From NCBI GenBank assembly GCA_021163245.1, contig JAGGXB010000131.1, positions 1-36,430 on the forward strand: 36,430 nt of DNA, given 5' to 3'. The notes beneath the pieces were generated by a model. The model was given only the letters and a program-made list of their open reading frames with translations, was not told the origin of the DNA and searched no databases. The position numbers were made by a program, and so were the translations under genes. The first letter of the stretch is position 1, and every line of letters starts with the position of its first letter. Of this stretch, positions 1-8,395 are shown one piece after another. The stretch is from Thermoproteales archaeon (lineage in GTDB: Archaea; Thermoproteota; Thermoprotei; Thermofilales; Thermofilaceae).

Positions 1-6
1 ATTATC

Positions 7-26
7 TGTATTATTATTGTAATACA
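7..26. repeat. Short inverted repeat upstream of the first gene
   Basis: The arms TGTATTA (7-13) and TAATACA (20-26) are perfect reverse complements around a 6-base loop. They lie 27 bases before the first start codon. This could be a weak terminator hairpin of a gene outside the window or part of a promoter. It is AT-rich and short, so chance is possible. Confidence 0.3.
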
Positions 27-52
27 AAAAGAATATTTTATTAGTGATGTAA

Positions 53-421
53 ATGCCTTTGCCGAAAGCTATAAAACTAAAAAGTCTTGAAGATCTAGTG
101 AATATAGTTGTATCTGCACAAATACCATTAGTTCATCATCTTATTGTGAATGATAAACATGTATATTTCCTACCTTTTCTTAGTATAGGTAATGTAGGTA
201 TAATATATTATCTTGTTACTCAACAGCCTCTTGAGGGTAAATTTATAGTTTATAATAAGTTTAACGGCAAGATATCTATTGAAAAAGAGTATAAAGGCGG
301 CGATACTAGATTGACACATGTTCCGATAATAGAGGTCATTGATCAGAATGCTTTTTCTCATAAAATATTTCATATAAAAAAGGAAAAGAAAAAGAAGAAG
401 AAAAAGAAGGAAGAGAAATGA
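53..421 (+). CDS. Uncharacterised archaeal protein with Lys-rich tail
   Basis: A 122-residue protein that I do not recognise. The first ~105 residues alternate hydrophobic and polar stretches like a small alpha/beta domain, with a His-His pair near residues 28-29. From about residue 108 it becomes a Lys-rich tail (nine consecutive Lys followed by EEK), probably disordered and suited to nucleic acid or ribosome contact. No signal peptide or clear membrane segment is seen. The ATG at 53 follows a weak GTGATG element at 43-48. It is the first gene of the window and lies 70 bases before another unrecognised gene on the same strand, just upstream of the uL24 operon, so a translation-related role is possible but is only inferred from context. 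Confidence 0.7.
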   Translation: MPLPKAIKLKSLEDLVNIVVSAQIPLVHHLIVNDKHVYFLPFLSIGNVGIIYYLVTQQPLEGKFIVYNKFNGKISIEKEYKGGDTRLTHVPIIEVIDQNAFSHKIFHIKKEKKKKKKKKEEK

Positions 422-425
422 TAGT

Positions 426-443
426 AAATAAATATATTTATTT
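426..443. repeat. Perfect 18-nt A/T palindrome in a gene gap
   Basis: An exact self-complementary run of 9+9 bases made only of A and T lies just after the stop of the gene at 53-421 and 48 bases before the GTG start at 491. It may be a terminator hairpin or a TATA-like promoter region for the next gene. Low-complexity chance palindromes are common in such DNA. Confidence 0.3.
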
Positions 444-490
444 GATTAAAGAATAGATAAAATGTATATTGGTAAAAGGGGTGCTTTTGA

Positions 491-913
491 GTGTCAAATT
501 CAGAACAAAAATATATTCAATGTGTGTGTGGTAGAGTTATTAAGGATGCATCAGAATATAAAGTTTTATATTTGAAAAAAGAGCAAAGAGAGCTTGATAT
601 TTTATGTCCTAATGATACATGTTATTTAAGAGAGCTTGGTTTCATTAAGTTTGATGTTATAGAAGATAAGCCTAAGATAACACGAGCATCATTTTATTCG
701 CCTTTTGTGACTTGGAATATCGCTAGGCTGGGTAAGGAGCAGGCTACAAAATTGTTAAGACAACATCTACAGGATCTTATTAAAAAGTATGTCGATTGGA
801 ATAAGATTATTGAAGAAACAAAGAAACAGGAGGCTCGAGAGGAAGAATTTAGAAGAAGAGCGGCTGCTTCAGAAGAAGTTGTATCTGAAAGCGTGTCTGA
901 AGGCGGAGAATAA
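491..913 (+). CDS. Uncharacterised archaeal protein with putative Cys4 zinc site
   Basis: A 140-residue protein that I cannot name. Cys11 and Cys13 (CVCG) and Cys39 and Cys44 (CPNDTC) could form a zinc knuckle in the first 50 residues. The middle is mixed alpha/beta. From about residue 95 it is strongly helical and charged and ends in a Glu/Ser-rich tail. The GTG start at 491 is preceded by GGGGTGC at 478-484, matching the GGTG-type ribosome site used in this window. It lies between another unknown gene and the promoter of the uL24 operon. The zinc site plus charged helix would suit an RNA- or ribosome-associated factor, but that is inference. Confidence 0.75.
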   Translation: MSNSEQKYIQCVCGRVIKDASEYKVLYLKKEQRELDILCPNDTCYLRELGFIKFDVIEDKPKITRASFYSPFVTWNIARLGKEQATKLLRQHLQDLIKKYVDWNKIIEETKKQEAREEEFRRRAAASEEVVSESVSEGGE

Positions 914-982
914 AGTTTATTTTAAAATTTTTATTTTAGAATAAAGACATTCTATAATTTATTTTTGCATAAATAATCATCA

Positions 983-1001
983 AAAACTTTTATAAAATAC
1001 T
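983..1001 (+). promoter_or_regulatory. Promoter (BRE/TATA) of the uL24 ribosomal operon
   Basis: The 19-mer AAAACTTTTATAAAATACT contains an A-rich BRE-like stretch and a TATA box (about 988-996). The identical 19-mer occurs at 9376-9394 in front of uL3. The start codon follows at nearly the same distance in both cases (67 and 60 bases from the first base of the 19-mer). A second TATA-like element lies at about 1005-1013. Confidence 0.7.
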
Positions 1002-1049
1002 ATATTTTTATAAAGAAGTATATCTGCTGAATGTATGGTGTTTATGGTT

Positions 1050-1448
1050 ATGTATAAGGCTGTTACATCACAGCCAAGGAAGGTTAGAAAAAAGATGATA
1101 TATAATGCGCCATTACATAAGCTATCTAAGCAGTTAGTGGCGCCTTTATCTGATGAACTTAGACGTGAGTATAATATTAAACGTCTAAGAGTTAGAAAGG
1201 GAGATACTGTAATGATTGTTCGTGGAAGCTTTGCTGGGCTTGAGGGTAAGGTTGTTAAAGTTGATGTAAAGAAGAGGAGGATAGGTGTTGAAGGTGCTAC
1301 TCGTACAAGATCTGATGGTAGAGAAATTCCTGTTTTAATTCATCCTTCTAAGGTTATAATAACAAAGCTTGATTTATCAGATAAGATGAGGAAACAAATA
1401 ATAGAGAGAAAGAAACCTATGGAGGTGACTGAGAGTGAAGAAAGTTAA
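1050..1448 (+). CDS. rpl24: 50S ribosomal protein uL24
   Basis: Early-assembling large-subunit protein that binds 23S rRNA near the exit tunnel. The KOW motif is visible in the middle ([20 protein letters not shown]), preceded by the archaeal N-terminal MIYNAPLHK element. From ATG 1050 the protein has 132 residues, normal for archaea. In-frame ATGs at 1035 and 1044 also exist. I prefer 1050 because GGTG at 1037-1040 is then 9 bases away, close to the 6-8 bases at uL3 and uS19. First gene of a tight operon (uL24-eS4-uL5-uS14-uS8-eL32-eL19-uL18). The usual upstream neighbour uL14 is absent. Confidence 0.95.
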   Translation: MYKAVTSQPRKVRKKMIYNAPLHKLSKQLVAPLSDELRREYNIKRLRVRKGDTVMIVRGSFAGLEGKVVKVDVKKRRIGVEGATRTRSDGREIPVLIHPSKVIITKLDLSDKMRKQIIERKKPMEVTESEES

Positions 1449-2184
1449 AGGATCACTACATCATTTGAAGAGAAGTAAATCACCGAAGTTTTGGCCTATA
1501 TCTAGGAAGGAAGCAGTGTGGTCTGTAAAACCAAGAGCTGGCCCCCATCCTTTACACAGAGCGATACCTCTAGGTATAGTTATTCGTGATATGTTAGGTT
1601 ATGCTAATAATATGCGAGAGGCTAGGAAGATTTTGGGTCAGAGACTTATTGAGGTTGATGGAAGGGTAGTTACTGACTATAAGTTTCCTGTCGGGTTAAT
1701 GGATGTTATACATATTAAACCCTCTGATGAGTATTTTAGGGTTGTTCCTGATAGAGTTCGCTTATTAAGATTAGTTAAGATAAATTCTGATGAGTCTTCT
1801 CTCAAGATTCTTCGAATTGAAAAAAAGACTATGGTTAAAGGAGGCAATATTCAGTTAACTTTCCATGATGGACGTAACTATTTGTTAAGGATTAAAAATC
1901 CATTTGAGCCAGAAGAGGATATATATTCAACTTTTGATTCTGTGTTGTATAACCTAAACGACAAAGAGATAGTTGACCATTACCCATTTAAGGAGGGTTA
2001 TATCTCAGTTGTCATTGATGGGTCTAATGTTGGGGTTATTGGAAAAATAAAAAATATTAGACAAATATTTAAGAAAGTAAAAGCACAGGTAGAAATTGAG
2101 GATGCTGAGGGTGGTATTACACGCACTATCTTAGGTTATGTGTTGATAGTTGGAAAGGATAAGCCAACTATAACTTTAGGGTGA
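1435..2184 (+). CDS. rps4e: 30S ribosomal protein eS4
   Basis: Archaeal/eukaryotic small-subunit protein of 249 residues. It has the eS4 N-terminal segment ([16 protein letters not shown]), an S4-like RNA-binding region around residues 50-100 with [19 protein letters not shown], a central domain, and a C-terminal KOW-like part. The GTG start at 1435 overlaps the end of uL24 by 14 bases and has a very strong ribosome site, GGAGGTGA at 1421-1428, six bases upstream, so translation is probably coupled. Its place between uL24 and uL5 is the canonical archaeal order. Confidence 0.96.
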   Translation: MKKVKGSLHHLKRSKSPKFWPISRKEAVWSVKPRAGPHPLHRAIPLGIVIRDMLGYANNMREARKILGQRLIEVDGRVVTDYKFPVGLMDVIHIKPSDEYFRVVPDRVRLLRLVKINSDESSLKILRIEKKTMVKGGNIQLTFHDGRNYLLRIKNPFEPEEDIYSTFDSVLYNLNDKEIVDHYPFKEGYISVVIDGSNVGVIGKIKNIRQIFKKVKAQVEIEDAEGGITRTILGYVLIVGKDKPTITLG

Positions 2185-2189
2185 ATAAG

Positions 2190-2723
2190 GTGGCCTCACG
2201 TCTCTATTTAGAAACATCGCATCCTATGAGAAAGGTCTATATTAGCAAAGTTGTTGTTAATATGGCTGTGGGCGAGTCAGGAGAACGTTTAGCGAATGCT
2301 GTAAAATTATTAGAAGAACTTACTGGACAGAAACCCAGTTTAAGAAAGGCTAAGAGAACTGTTAGAGAGTTTGGTATTCGTCGTGGAGAAAATATTGCAT
2401 GTATCGTAACTTTAAGAGGTGATAGAGCTATAAACTTTTTAAAGAGAGTTTTAGAGGTTGTCGGGTATACGATAAAGAGATCAAGCATTGATAAATTTGG
2501 AAATTTTGCTTTTGGTATTAGAGAACATATTCTCATACCCGGCGTAAAATATGATCCAAAAATCGGTATATATGGGTTTGATGTTATTGTTTCGATGGAG
2601 AGACCTGGATATAGGGTTGCTAGACGAAGGATTAAAAGGTCTCGTATACCATTACGGCATAGAGTGACTCCAGAAGAAACAGTTGAATTTTTAGAAAAAG
2701 TTTTAAACGTTAAGGTAGTTTAG
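2190..2723 (+). CDS. rpl5: 50S ribosomal protein uL5
   Basis: Large-subunit protein of the central protuberance that binds 5S rRNA and contacts P-site tRNA. Recognisable features are NPMRK-like [14 protein letters not shown] at the start, VGESGERL, the GQKP segment, and the archaeal C-terminal [10 protein letters not shown]. From GTG 2190 it has 177 residues, normal for archaea. An earlier in-frame GTG at 2181 overlaps the eS4 stop. I prefer 2190 because GGGTGA (2178-2183) then lies six bases upstream, matching the spacing used elsewhere. It is essentially contiguous with eS4. Confidence 0.95.
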   Translation: MASRLYLETSHPMRKVYISKVVVNMAVGESGERLANAVKLLEELTGQKPSLRKAKRTVREFGIRRGENIACIVTLRGDRAINFLKRVLEVVGYTIKRSSIDKFGNFAFGIREHILIPGVKYDPKIGIYGFDVIVSMERPGYRVARRRIKRSRIPLRHRVTPEETVEFLEKVLNVKVV

Positions 2724-2731
2724 GTGATAGT

Positions 2732-2896
2732 ATGGCAAAATTAAGGCCTCCTAAGAAGAGAAAATTTGGTAAAGGAGCTTTGAAATGTGTTAGATGTGGG
2801 ACACATGAAGCTATTATAAGGATATATGGATTAAACTTATGTAGAAGATGTTTTAGAGAAGTGGCACCTGATATTGGGTTTAAAAAATATTCGTGA
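2732..2896 (+). CDS. rps14: 30S ribosomal protein uS14 (zinc-binding form)
   Basis: A 54-residue small-subunit head protein. The four zinc ligands are visible: Cys19 and Cys22 (CVRCG) and Cys37 and Cys40 (CRRC), followed by the conserved [14 protein letters not shown] ending. ATG 2732 is preceded by AGGTGATAG (2722-2730). It sits between uL5 and uS8 as in other archaea, nine bases after uL5. Confidence 0.95.
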   Translation: MAKLRPPKKRKFGKGALKCVRCGTHEAIIRIYGLNLCRRCFREVAPDIGFKKYS

Positions 2897-2922
2897 AATA
2901 GTTTTGGTTAGGGGTGATAAGA

Positions 2923-3315
2923 TTGGTCATGATGGATACTCTTGCGAATGCTTTGACGACTATTATGAACGGTGAGAGAAGAGGAGCTAAGGAATGTGTT
3001 ATTATGCCTGCGTCAAAACTTATCGCACATGTTTTAAGGGTAATGCAGAAAGAAGGATATATAGGGGAAATTGAGTTTATTGATGATGGTAGAGCTGGAA
3101 AGCTTAGAGTTCAGTTGTTAGGCAGGATTAATAAGTGTGGTGTTATTAAACCTCGGTTCAGTGTTAAAAAGAATGAATATGAGTTTTGGGAAGAGAGATA
3201 TTTACCCTCTAGAGATATAGGGTTATTAATTGTGTCAACTCCTCAAGGTGTAATAAGTCAGATTGAAGCTAAAGAAAGAGGGTTGGGAGGGGTTTTATTA
3301 GCATACGTTTATTAA
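2923..3315 (+). CDS. rps8: 30S ribosomal protein uS8
   Basis: Small-subunit protein that binds the central domain of 16S rRNA. The start [14 protein letters not shown] matches the archaeal family pattern. The C-terminal region contains [12 protein letters not shown] and the glycine-rich [11 protein letters not shown] ending. I chose TTG 2923 because GGGGTGA at 2911-2917 is five bases upstream, the arrangement seen at uL11 and at the 33-codon ORF. A start at GTG 2914 would overlap this site, and ATG 2929 is also possible. At 130 residues it is complete. The gene that normally follows, uL6, is missing here. Confidence 0.95.
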   Translation: MVMMDTLANALTTIMNGERRGAKECVIMPASKLIAHVLRVMQKEGYIGEIEFIDDGRAGKLRVQLLGRINKCGVIKPRFSVKKNEYEFWEERYLPSRDIGLLIVSTPQGVISQIEAKERGLGGVLLAYVY

Positions 3316-3343
3316 ATTGTTGGTGTAGGGGTGACAGGTTATA

Positions 3344-3826
3344 ATGAGTGATGTTGATAAGGAATCTAAAGAAGAGGTTGAAGAACCTGTAGAGGAGGAA
3401 AAAGGAAAGAAAAAAATACCTAAGAAACCGAGTAGAGATGTTAATTTCTTTAGACTTCTTAGAAAGCGTACATTAATAAATTCCAAAAGGCCTAGGTTTA
3501 TAAGAATGAATTCATGGTATTTAAAGCGTTTACCTTCCTCTTGGAGAAGTCCCCGAAGATCTTTAGATAATAAAATTAGATTACAGAAAAAGGGTTATCC
3601 TGCACTTGTTAAAATAGGTTATAGGAATCCTAAACTTGTTAGAGGTTTACATCCTTCTGGTTTTATCGAGGTATTAGTGACTTCTGTAAAGGATTTGGAT
3701 GATATAGATCCAGAGATACAAGCGGTCCGTGTATCTAGTAATGTAGGCAGAAGAAAGAGGGCAGAAATAATTAAAAAGGCTGAAGAATTAGGAATAAAGA
3801 TTCTGAATATAAGTCAAGGTGTGTGA
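3344..3826 (+). CDS. rpl32e: 50S ribosomal protein eL32
   Basis: Archaeal/eukaryotic large-subunit protein of 160 residues. The core (about residues 40-160) contains the family signature WRSPRR, KIGYRNPKLVRGLHPSG and VRVSSNVGRRKR. The first ~30 residues are an acidic then Lys-rich extension (DKESKEEVEEPVEEEKGKKK). It follows uS8 after only 28 bases, exactly where uL6 would normally be, and overlaps the ribosome site of eL19. Confidence 0.95.
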   Translation: MSDVDKESKEEVEEPVEEEKGKKKIPKKPSRDVNFFRLLRKRTLINSKRPRFIRMNSWYLKRLPSSWRSPRRSLDNKIRLQKKGYPALVKIGYRNPKLVRGLHPSGFIEVLVTSVKDLDDIDPEIQAVRVSSNVGRRKRAEIIKKAEELGIKILNISQGV

Positions 3827-3831
3827 TAGCT

Positions 3832-4278
3832 ATGTCATTAAAGTTTGTTAAAAGGCTAGCTGCTCAGGTAATGGGTATTGGAGAAAGTAGGGTGTGGATT
3901 GATCCTGAGAAAATTGAAAGGGTATCTATGGCGATCTCAAGAGAGGATGTAAAAAGATTGATTCATGATGGTGTAATAAGGAAAAAGCCTGTGTCAACTC
4001 CTTCTCGAAGTAGGGCTAGGCAGCGACATTTAGCTAAAAAGAAAGGTAGAAGAAGAGGTTATGGTAGTCGTAAAGGACCGAGATATAAAGAGAAAGAAAT
4101 ATGGATAGCGAAGATTAGATTACAACGTAAATATTTAAGGAGGTTGAGAGAAAGAAAGCTTATTGATAGGAAAACTTATAGACTATTATATCGTTTGGCT
4201 AAAGGCGGTACGTTTAGAAGTTTGGCTCACATGAAAATGTATATTGAGGAACATAATCTTCTGAGGAAGAGGCCGTAG
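3832..4278 (+). CDS. rpl19e: 50S ribosomal protein eL19
   Basis: Large-subunit protein that forms an intersubunit bridge in archaea and eukaryotes. It shows the expected N-terminal AAQVMGIGESRVWIDPEKI, the basic linker rich in SRSRARQRHLAKKKGRRRG, and the long C-terminal helix with YRLLYRLAKGG. From ATG 3832 it has 148 residues, typical of archaea. A GTG at 3823 in frame overlaps the eL32 stop. ATG 3832 fits the GGTGTG ribosome site at 3819-3824 better. Confidence 0.95.
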   Translation: MSLKFVKRLAAQVMGIGESRVWIDPEKIERVSMAISREDVKRLIHDGVIRKKPVSTPSRSRARQRHLAKKKGRRRGYGSRKGPRYKEKEIWIAKIRLQRKYLRRLRERKLIDRKTYRLLYRLAKGGTFRSLAHMKMYIEEHNLLRKRP

Positions 4279-4287
4279 GTGACAAAA

Positions 4288-4875
4288 ATGACAAGAAAAA
4301 GATATAGATTAACTTTAAAGAGAAGGAGGGAAGGTATAACAAACTACTATAAACGTAGAAAACTTATATTGTCTGAAAAGCCGAGGTTTGTTGTTAGATT
4401 GTCCAATAAACATGTTTTAGTTCAACTTATAGACGTTAGTCCTAAAGGCGATGTTACTCTTGTTAGTGCTCATTCTAAAGAACTAGAAAAGTATGGATGG
4501 AAAGCTGCATTTAATAATACACCAGCTGTATATCTAGTAGGTTATTTAGTTGCTTTGAAAGCTTTAAAAAGAGGTATAAATGAAGTTGTATTAGATATTG
4601 GATTAAGAGCATCGACTAGAGGGGCCCGTGTTTTTGTTGCGGCGAAAGGAGCAGTGGACGCGGGACTAAATATACCACTTGGTGAAAAAATACTTCCGGC
4701 AGAAGAACGTATTAAAGGTCAACATATCGCAGATTATGCTAGAATATTAAAAGAAAATGATCCGGAGCGTTATGAAAAACATTTTTCGCTATATTTGAAG
4801 AAAGGATTAGATCCAGAGACCGTTCCAGAGCATTTTGAAGCTGTTTTAAATAATATTAAAAAGTCTTTTAGTTAA
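4288..4875 (+). CDS. rpl18: 50S ribosomal protein uL18
   Basis: 5S rRNA-binding protein of the central protuberance. Recognised by [14 protein letters not shown] near the N-terminus, the [13 protein letters not shown] strand, [12 protein letters not shown] and the C-terminal archaeal extension with [13 protein letters not shown] 4288 follows GGTGA (4278-4282) by five bases, and GTG 4279 overlaps that site. From ATG 4288 it has 195 residues. Last gene of this operon: the next two genes run in the opposite direction and end 17 bases downstream. Confidence 0.95.
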   Translation: MTRKRYRLTLKRRREGITNYYKRRKLILSEKPRFVVRLSNKHVLVQLIDVSPKGDVTLVSAHSKELEKYGWKAAFNNTPAVYLVGYLVALKALKRGINEVVLDIGLRASTRGARVFVAAKGAVDAGLNIPLGEKILPAEERIKGQHIADYARILKENDPERYEKHFSLYLKKGLDPETVPEHFEAVLNNIKKSFS

Positions 4876-4892
4876 AATTTATCCGCTGTATT

Positions 4893-5360
4893 TTATATCA
4901 TTTGTTTAAGGATATTGTTAATGTCTTTTCCTCGATAGCCCAGTTCTCCTTTTTCTTTAAAGTGTTTTTTAATAGTGCCTTTAAAACCTCCTGAGGGAGG
5001 AGTAAGTCTGAAAACCGGCTTAATTTCTTTCAGATCTTTTATTGATATTTTATTTGTTAGTAATGCATTAGCTAATTCTTCAAAAGATGAAAACCCTTTT
5101 TCTTCCAAATATTCCTGTGTAATTTTTTTGTTTCCTATAAGTCTTCCTCTTTTGCTAAGTAATAATGCTAAAGTTTCTTTATCAATTTCTCCATATGTTA
5201 CAATGTATTCAACCTTTTTTAACATGCCTCTGACGACTTTATTGTCAGGTACTAGTACTGCATGGTTCACTTTATGAAGATTTAAGAGTTCTAATGTTTT
5301 TTCTTCTTCTGGTTTTAATCCTTGTGTTCCTCTTAATCGAATAACTGCAAGTAATTGCAT
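4893..5360 (-). CDS. rpl30: 50S ribosomal protein uL30 (on the inverted segment)
   Basis: Large-subunit protein of 155 residues, archaeal-length uL30. It begins with LLAVIRLRGTQGL, contains LVPDNKVVRGMLKKVEYIVTYGEI, and has the archaeal C-terminal domain with FRLTPPSGGFKG. On the minus strand, GGTGAT lies five bases before the ATG and overlaps the uS5 stop, so it is translated with uS5. In other archaea uS5-uL30 point the same way as uL18 and uL15. Here the pair is flipped in place and converges on uL18. Confidence 0.95.
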   Translation of the reverse strand: MQLLAVIRLRGTQGLKPEEEKTLELLNLHKVNHAVLVPDNKVVRGMLKKVEYIVTYGEIDKETLALLLSKRGRLIGNKKITQEYLEEKGFSSFEELANALLTNKISIKDLKEIKPVFRLTPPSGGFKGTIKKHFKEKGELGYRGKDINNILKQMI

Positions 5361-5366
5361 CGTATA

Positions 5367-5981
5367 TCACCATTGATCAGGAGATTTAAACTTGTATGTT
5401 TCTTTCAAAGCATTATAGACAGCTTTGGCCATGTTATGGGCTGTTCTTGTTTCTCCTCTCGATCTAGTCCATATATCTTGTACTCCAGCAAGCCTTAATA
5501 CTGTTTTACTTATGTCTCCAGCTGCTAGACCTACGCCTCTAGGAGCTGGCAATAGTTCTACTGTAACACTTCCACTTTTGCCTATAACTTTAAATGGTAT
5601 ACTATGAGGTCTACCACATAAACATTCCCAGCTACCACATCCTCTCCTGACAGGTATAACATTTAGCTTCGCATTCCTAATTGCTTTTTCGATGGCTTCA
5701 CGTATCTGTTTACCTTTACCCATTCCAACTCCAACATACCCACTTTCATTTCCAACAGCTACTGTAACCTGGAATTGACTTGTTTCGCCGGCATCGGTTT
5801 GTCGTTGTACAAAATTTACACCCAAAACTTCATGTTTAAGATCTGGGAGTAATGTATCTATAATTTCGACTTCCTTTATTGAAAGATTATTTTCATATAT
5901 TTGATCAATATTTGTTATCTTACCTTCTTTTACTAATATTCCTAATAATGTCCTAGGTTTCCACTCTTGTATCACAGACAC
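5367..5981 (-). CDS. rps5: 30S ribosomal protein uS5 (on the inverted segment)
   Basis: Small-subunit protein involved in decoding fidelity and mRNA entry. From GTG 5981 it has 204 residues. Features are IQEWKPRTLLGILVKEGKI at the N-terminus, the double-stranded RNA-binding domain with GVGMGKGKQIREAI, the archaeal insert GCGSWECLCGRPHS with three cysteines, and the C-terminal PAPRGVGLAAGDISKTVLRLAG. GTG 5981 is preferred over GTG 5990 because GGTG (5991-5988, minus strand) is then six bases upstream. It leads a two-gene operon with uL30, driven from the divergent region shared with uL15. Confidence 0.95.
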   Translation of the reverse strand: MSVIQEWKPRTLLGILVKEGKITNIDQIYENNLSIKEVEIIDTLLPDLKHEVLGVNFVQRQTDAGETSQFQVTVAVGNESGYVGVGMGKGKQIREAIEKAIRNAKLNVIPVRRGCGSWECLCGRPHSIPFKVIGKSGSVTVELLPAPRGVGLAAGDISKTVLRLAGVQDIWTRSRGETRTAHNMAKAVYNALKETYKFKSPDQW

Positions 5982-6183
5982 ATTAAACACCGCTTAGCTT
6001 AAGACTTATAATATATATTTTAATTTTTTTCTGGTTTTTCTGATTTAAGTATTTTTATATGTTGAAAACTATTAATTAAAATATACTGTTTAGTACAGGT
6101 TGAGATTAAATATTTAGGCTACAAAAATTTTTTATAAAAATAAGTCTTCAACTAAGAGTAGTTAATTTTGATGGTGTACGTTG
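5982..6183. promoter_or_regulatory. Divergent promoter region between uS5 and uL15
   Basis: About 200 bases of AT-rich DNA. On the minus strand a TATA-like run (about 6006-6021) lies about 25 bases before the expected uS5 transcript start. On the plus strand, TTTATAAA at 6131-6138 precedes uL15 by about 50 bases, with GGTG at 6173-6176 as ribosome site. No small ORF or C/D RNA was found in either direction. This region exists only because uS5-uL30 are inverted. Confidence 0.6.
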
Positions 6184-6633
6184 ATGGTAGTAAGAAGAAG
6201 TAAAAAAAGTAGATATATGAGAGGTTCACGTACTCATGGATGGGGTAGAGTTGGACAGCATAGAAAAAGTGGTGATAGGGGAGGGAGAGGAAGAGTAGGT
6301 TATAGTAAACATAAATGGTCCTGGACAGTTAAATATGCTCCGGATTGGTATGGTAAACATGGTTTTGTCAGACATCCTTCACTTGTTTTAAAATATACTA
6401 CTATTAATGTCGGCGAACTGGATGAAATAAGTAATTCTTTAGTTGAAAATGGTCTAGCAATTTCCACAGATGACGTGATATCGATTGATCTGGGTAAGCT
6501 AGGTATAAATAAACTTCTAGGGAGAGGTAAAGTTACGAAAAAATATATTATTTCTGTGTATAAGGCTTCTAAAGAAGCTATTCGTAAAATAGAGGAGAAT
6601 GGAGGAAAAGTAAACCTTCTCGGTGAAGAATAA
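6184..6633 (+). CDS. rpl15: 50S ribosomal protein uL15
   Basis: Late-assembling large-subunit protein that threads into 23S rRNA. The glycine/basic N-terminus (RGSRTHGWGRVGQHRKSG, then GGRGRVGYSKHKW) and the C-terminal GINKLLGRGKVTKKYIISV identify it. The chosen ATG 6184 gives 149 residues, normal for archaea, and a TTG three bases earlier is also possible. Its stop overlaps the SecY start (TAATG), so translation is coupled. In the usual order it follows uL30; here it starts a new transcription unit. Confidence 0.95.
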   Translation: MVVRRSKKSRYMRGSRTHGWGRVGQHRKSGDRGGRGRVGYSKHKWSWTVKYAPDWYGKHGFVRHPSLVLKYTTINVGELDEISNSLVENGLAISTDDVISIDLGKLGINKLLGRGKVTKKYIISVYKASKEAIRKIEENGGKVNLLGEE

Positions 6634-8078
6634 TGGGTGCCTATGAGGTACTACAACCAATTTTCCATATACTTCCAGAGATTCCTAAGCCTAAGAGACG
6701 AATAAGTTTGAGGGAAAGGCTATTATGGACAGGATTAGTACTGTTAGCATATTTAACTATGTCACAGATACCGCTTTATGGAATACCTATTCAACAAGGT
6801 GAACAGTTACAGCCATTTGTATTTTTCCAAGTTGTTATGGCTTCTAGAAGAGGAACGTTAATGGAGCTCGGTATAGGACCTATAGTAACAGCTGGTATTA
6901 TATGGGAGCTTTTAGTTGGAAGCAGGATTATTACGCTTGATATGACATCTCGTGAGGGTAGAGTTGTTTTCGCAGGGGTCCAGAAAATTTTAGCCATTGT
7001 TTTTGCTGCATTTGAAGCACTAGCATATATTCTAGGTGGTGCATATGGTGCTTTAACTACTTCTGCAGCCATCGCCATATTCTTACAATTGGTTTTTGTA
7101 AGTATACTTGTGTTATTGATGGATGAGATGTTACAGAAGGGATGGGGTATAGGCAGTGCTATAAGTTTATTTATAGCAGTTGGAGTAGCTCAAAGGATAT
7201 TTTGGGAGACATTTTCTCCTATAGGACCATTAGGAGATGGTTTATATGTTGGTGTTTTTCCTTCATTGGTTTATTCTGCATATTACTACTTAACAACAGG
7301 TAATAGTTCTTTGCTTTATGAAATTGTTGCAAGGAAATCGGGTTATCCGGACTTAATAGGATTTTTCGCAATGATCTTCTTTATTCTTTTGCTTATTTTT
7401 CTTGAAGGTGTAAGAATAGAAATACCAGTAGCAGCACCTAAATATGGAGGTATAAGATCTCGTATACCTCTAAAATTTTTATATGTTTCAAATCTTCCTG
7501 TCATATTGGTTGGAGCATTGTACTCTGATTTATTCATTTTTACGCAAGCTTTATGGCCTCGTCTTAATCCCGATAATACTAATCCTTGGTTTAATATAAT
7601 AGCAATGTATAACAGAACTGAAACAGGTCAATTAGTGCCTTTAAAAGGATCTCTTGTTTATTATCTTTCGCCGCCAAGGACTATTTGGGGTGTTATGGAA
7701 GATCCAATACGTGCTATTGTTTATTCAGCACTTTTCATACTTTTCTCTTTTCTCTTTGCTATTGCGTGGGTTGAAACCTCGGGGATGGATCCTCAATCAC
7801 AGGCTGAACAATTAATAAAGTCAGAACTACAAGTGCCTGGTTTTAGAAGGTCTACAAAGATTCTTAGTATATTGTTGAGCAGATATATATGGCCTTTGAC
7901 AATACTTAGCGGAATTCTTGTAGGTGTTATAGCTGTAGTAAGTAGTATGCTAGGAGTTTTAGGCTCAGGTATAGGTATATTGTTAATGGTCGGAATATTA
8001 GTACAGTATCAAAGTTTGCTTGCTAGAGAGCAGGCTCTTGAAATGTATCCTATGCTAGCAAGATTGATAGGCGAATAA
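6633..8078 (+). CDS. secY: Protein translocase subunit SecY
   Basis: Channel subunit of the Sec translocon in the cytoplasmic membrane. It has 481 residues with about ten hydrophobic segments. Landmarks are RLLWTGLVLLAYLTMSQIPL (first transmembrane region), the plug and ELGIGPIVTAGIIWELL region, the cytosolic loop RIEIPVAAPKYGGIRSRIPL, and the C-terminal MDPQSQAEQLIKS. The ATG overlaps the uL15 stop. The adenylate kinase gene that often follows secY in archaea is absent. Confidence 0.96.
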   Translation: MGAYEVLQPIFHILPEIPKPKRRISLRERLLWTGLVLLAYLTMSQIPLYGIPIQQGEQLQPFVFFQVVMASRRGTLMELGIGPIVTAGIIWELLVGSRIITLDMTSREGRVVFAGVQKILAIVFAAFEALAYILGGAYGALTTSAAIAIFLQLVFVSILVLLMDEMLQKGWGIGSAISLFIAVGVAQRIFWETFSPIGPLGDGLYVGVFPSLVYSAYYYLTTGNSSLLYEIVARKSGYPDLIGFFAMIFFILLLIFLEGVRIEIPVAAPKYGGIRSRIPLKFLYVSNLPVILVGALYSDLFIFTQALWPRLNPDNTNPWFNIIAMYNRTETGQLVPLKGSLVYYLSPPRTIWGVMEDPIRAIVYSALFILFSFLFAIAWVETSGMDPQSQAEQLIKSELQVPGFRRSTKILSILLSRYIWPLTILSGILVGVIAVVSSMLGVLGSGIGILLMVGILVQYQSLLAREQALEMYPMLARLIGE

Positions 8079-8128
8079 TTTTTTTATCTATTTTATCTAT
8101 TTTAAAAAATAGGCATCGAGGTGCAAAT

Positions 8129-8344
8129 ATGCCTAGAAGAGTTACATCTAGGATAATTGATAGGAAGGATGAAGTATATGAGTATTTAAAAATGCATAAG
8201 GAGGTTCCTACTTCAGTTATAGTGCGTGATCTAAATTTGTCTCATTCGCAGACATTTTACATACTCAGAATGCTCCTTAAGGAAGGTAAAGTTAGAGAGA
8301 TAAAGAGGGGAAAAGTAGCCTATTGGACAGTCACAGAAGAGTAA
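8129..8344 (+). CDS. Small winged helix-turn-helix protein
   Basis: A 71-residue protein made of one winged-helix domain. A recognition-helix-like segment LSHSQTFYILRMLLKEGKV is followed by a wing (IKRGKVAYWTVT). The fold resembles MarR/ArsR-type DNA-binding proteins and also the C-terminal domain of archaeal eS25. The sequence does not decide between them. The ATG has a strong site, GAGGTG, five bases upstream. T-rich runs at 8079-8100 separate it from SecY. The next ORF is a tiny basic protein whose MGG start recalls the N-terminal tail of eS25, which favours a ribosome-related role, but weakly. Confidence 0.85.
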   Translation: MPRRVTSRIIDRKDEVYEYLKMHKEVPTSVIVRDLNLSHSQTFYILRMLLKEGKVREIKRGKVAYWTVTEE

Positions 8345-8395
8345 AATTACGAAAAACTATAAAAATTTTTTACACATTAAAGTTTGGGTGATAAA

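Noticed and set aside
2237-2536. Long antisense frames over uL5, uL4, SecY, alaS, GH57 and glycerate kinase
   Set aside because: They lie fully inside well-identified genes, lack ribosome sites and have no recognisable protein features.
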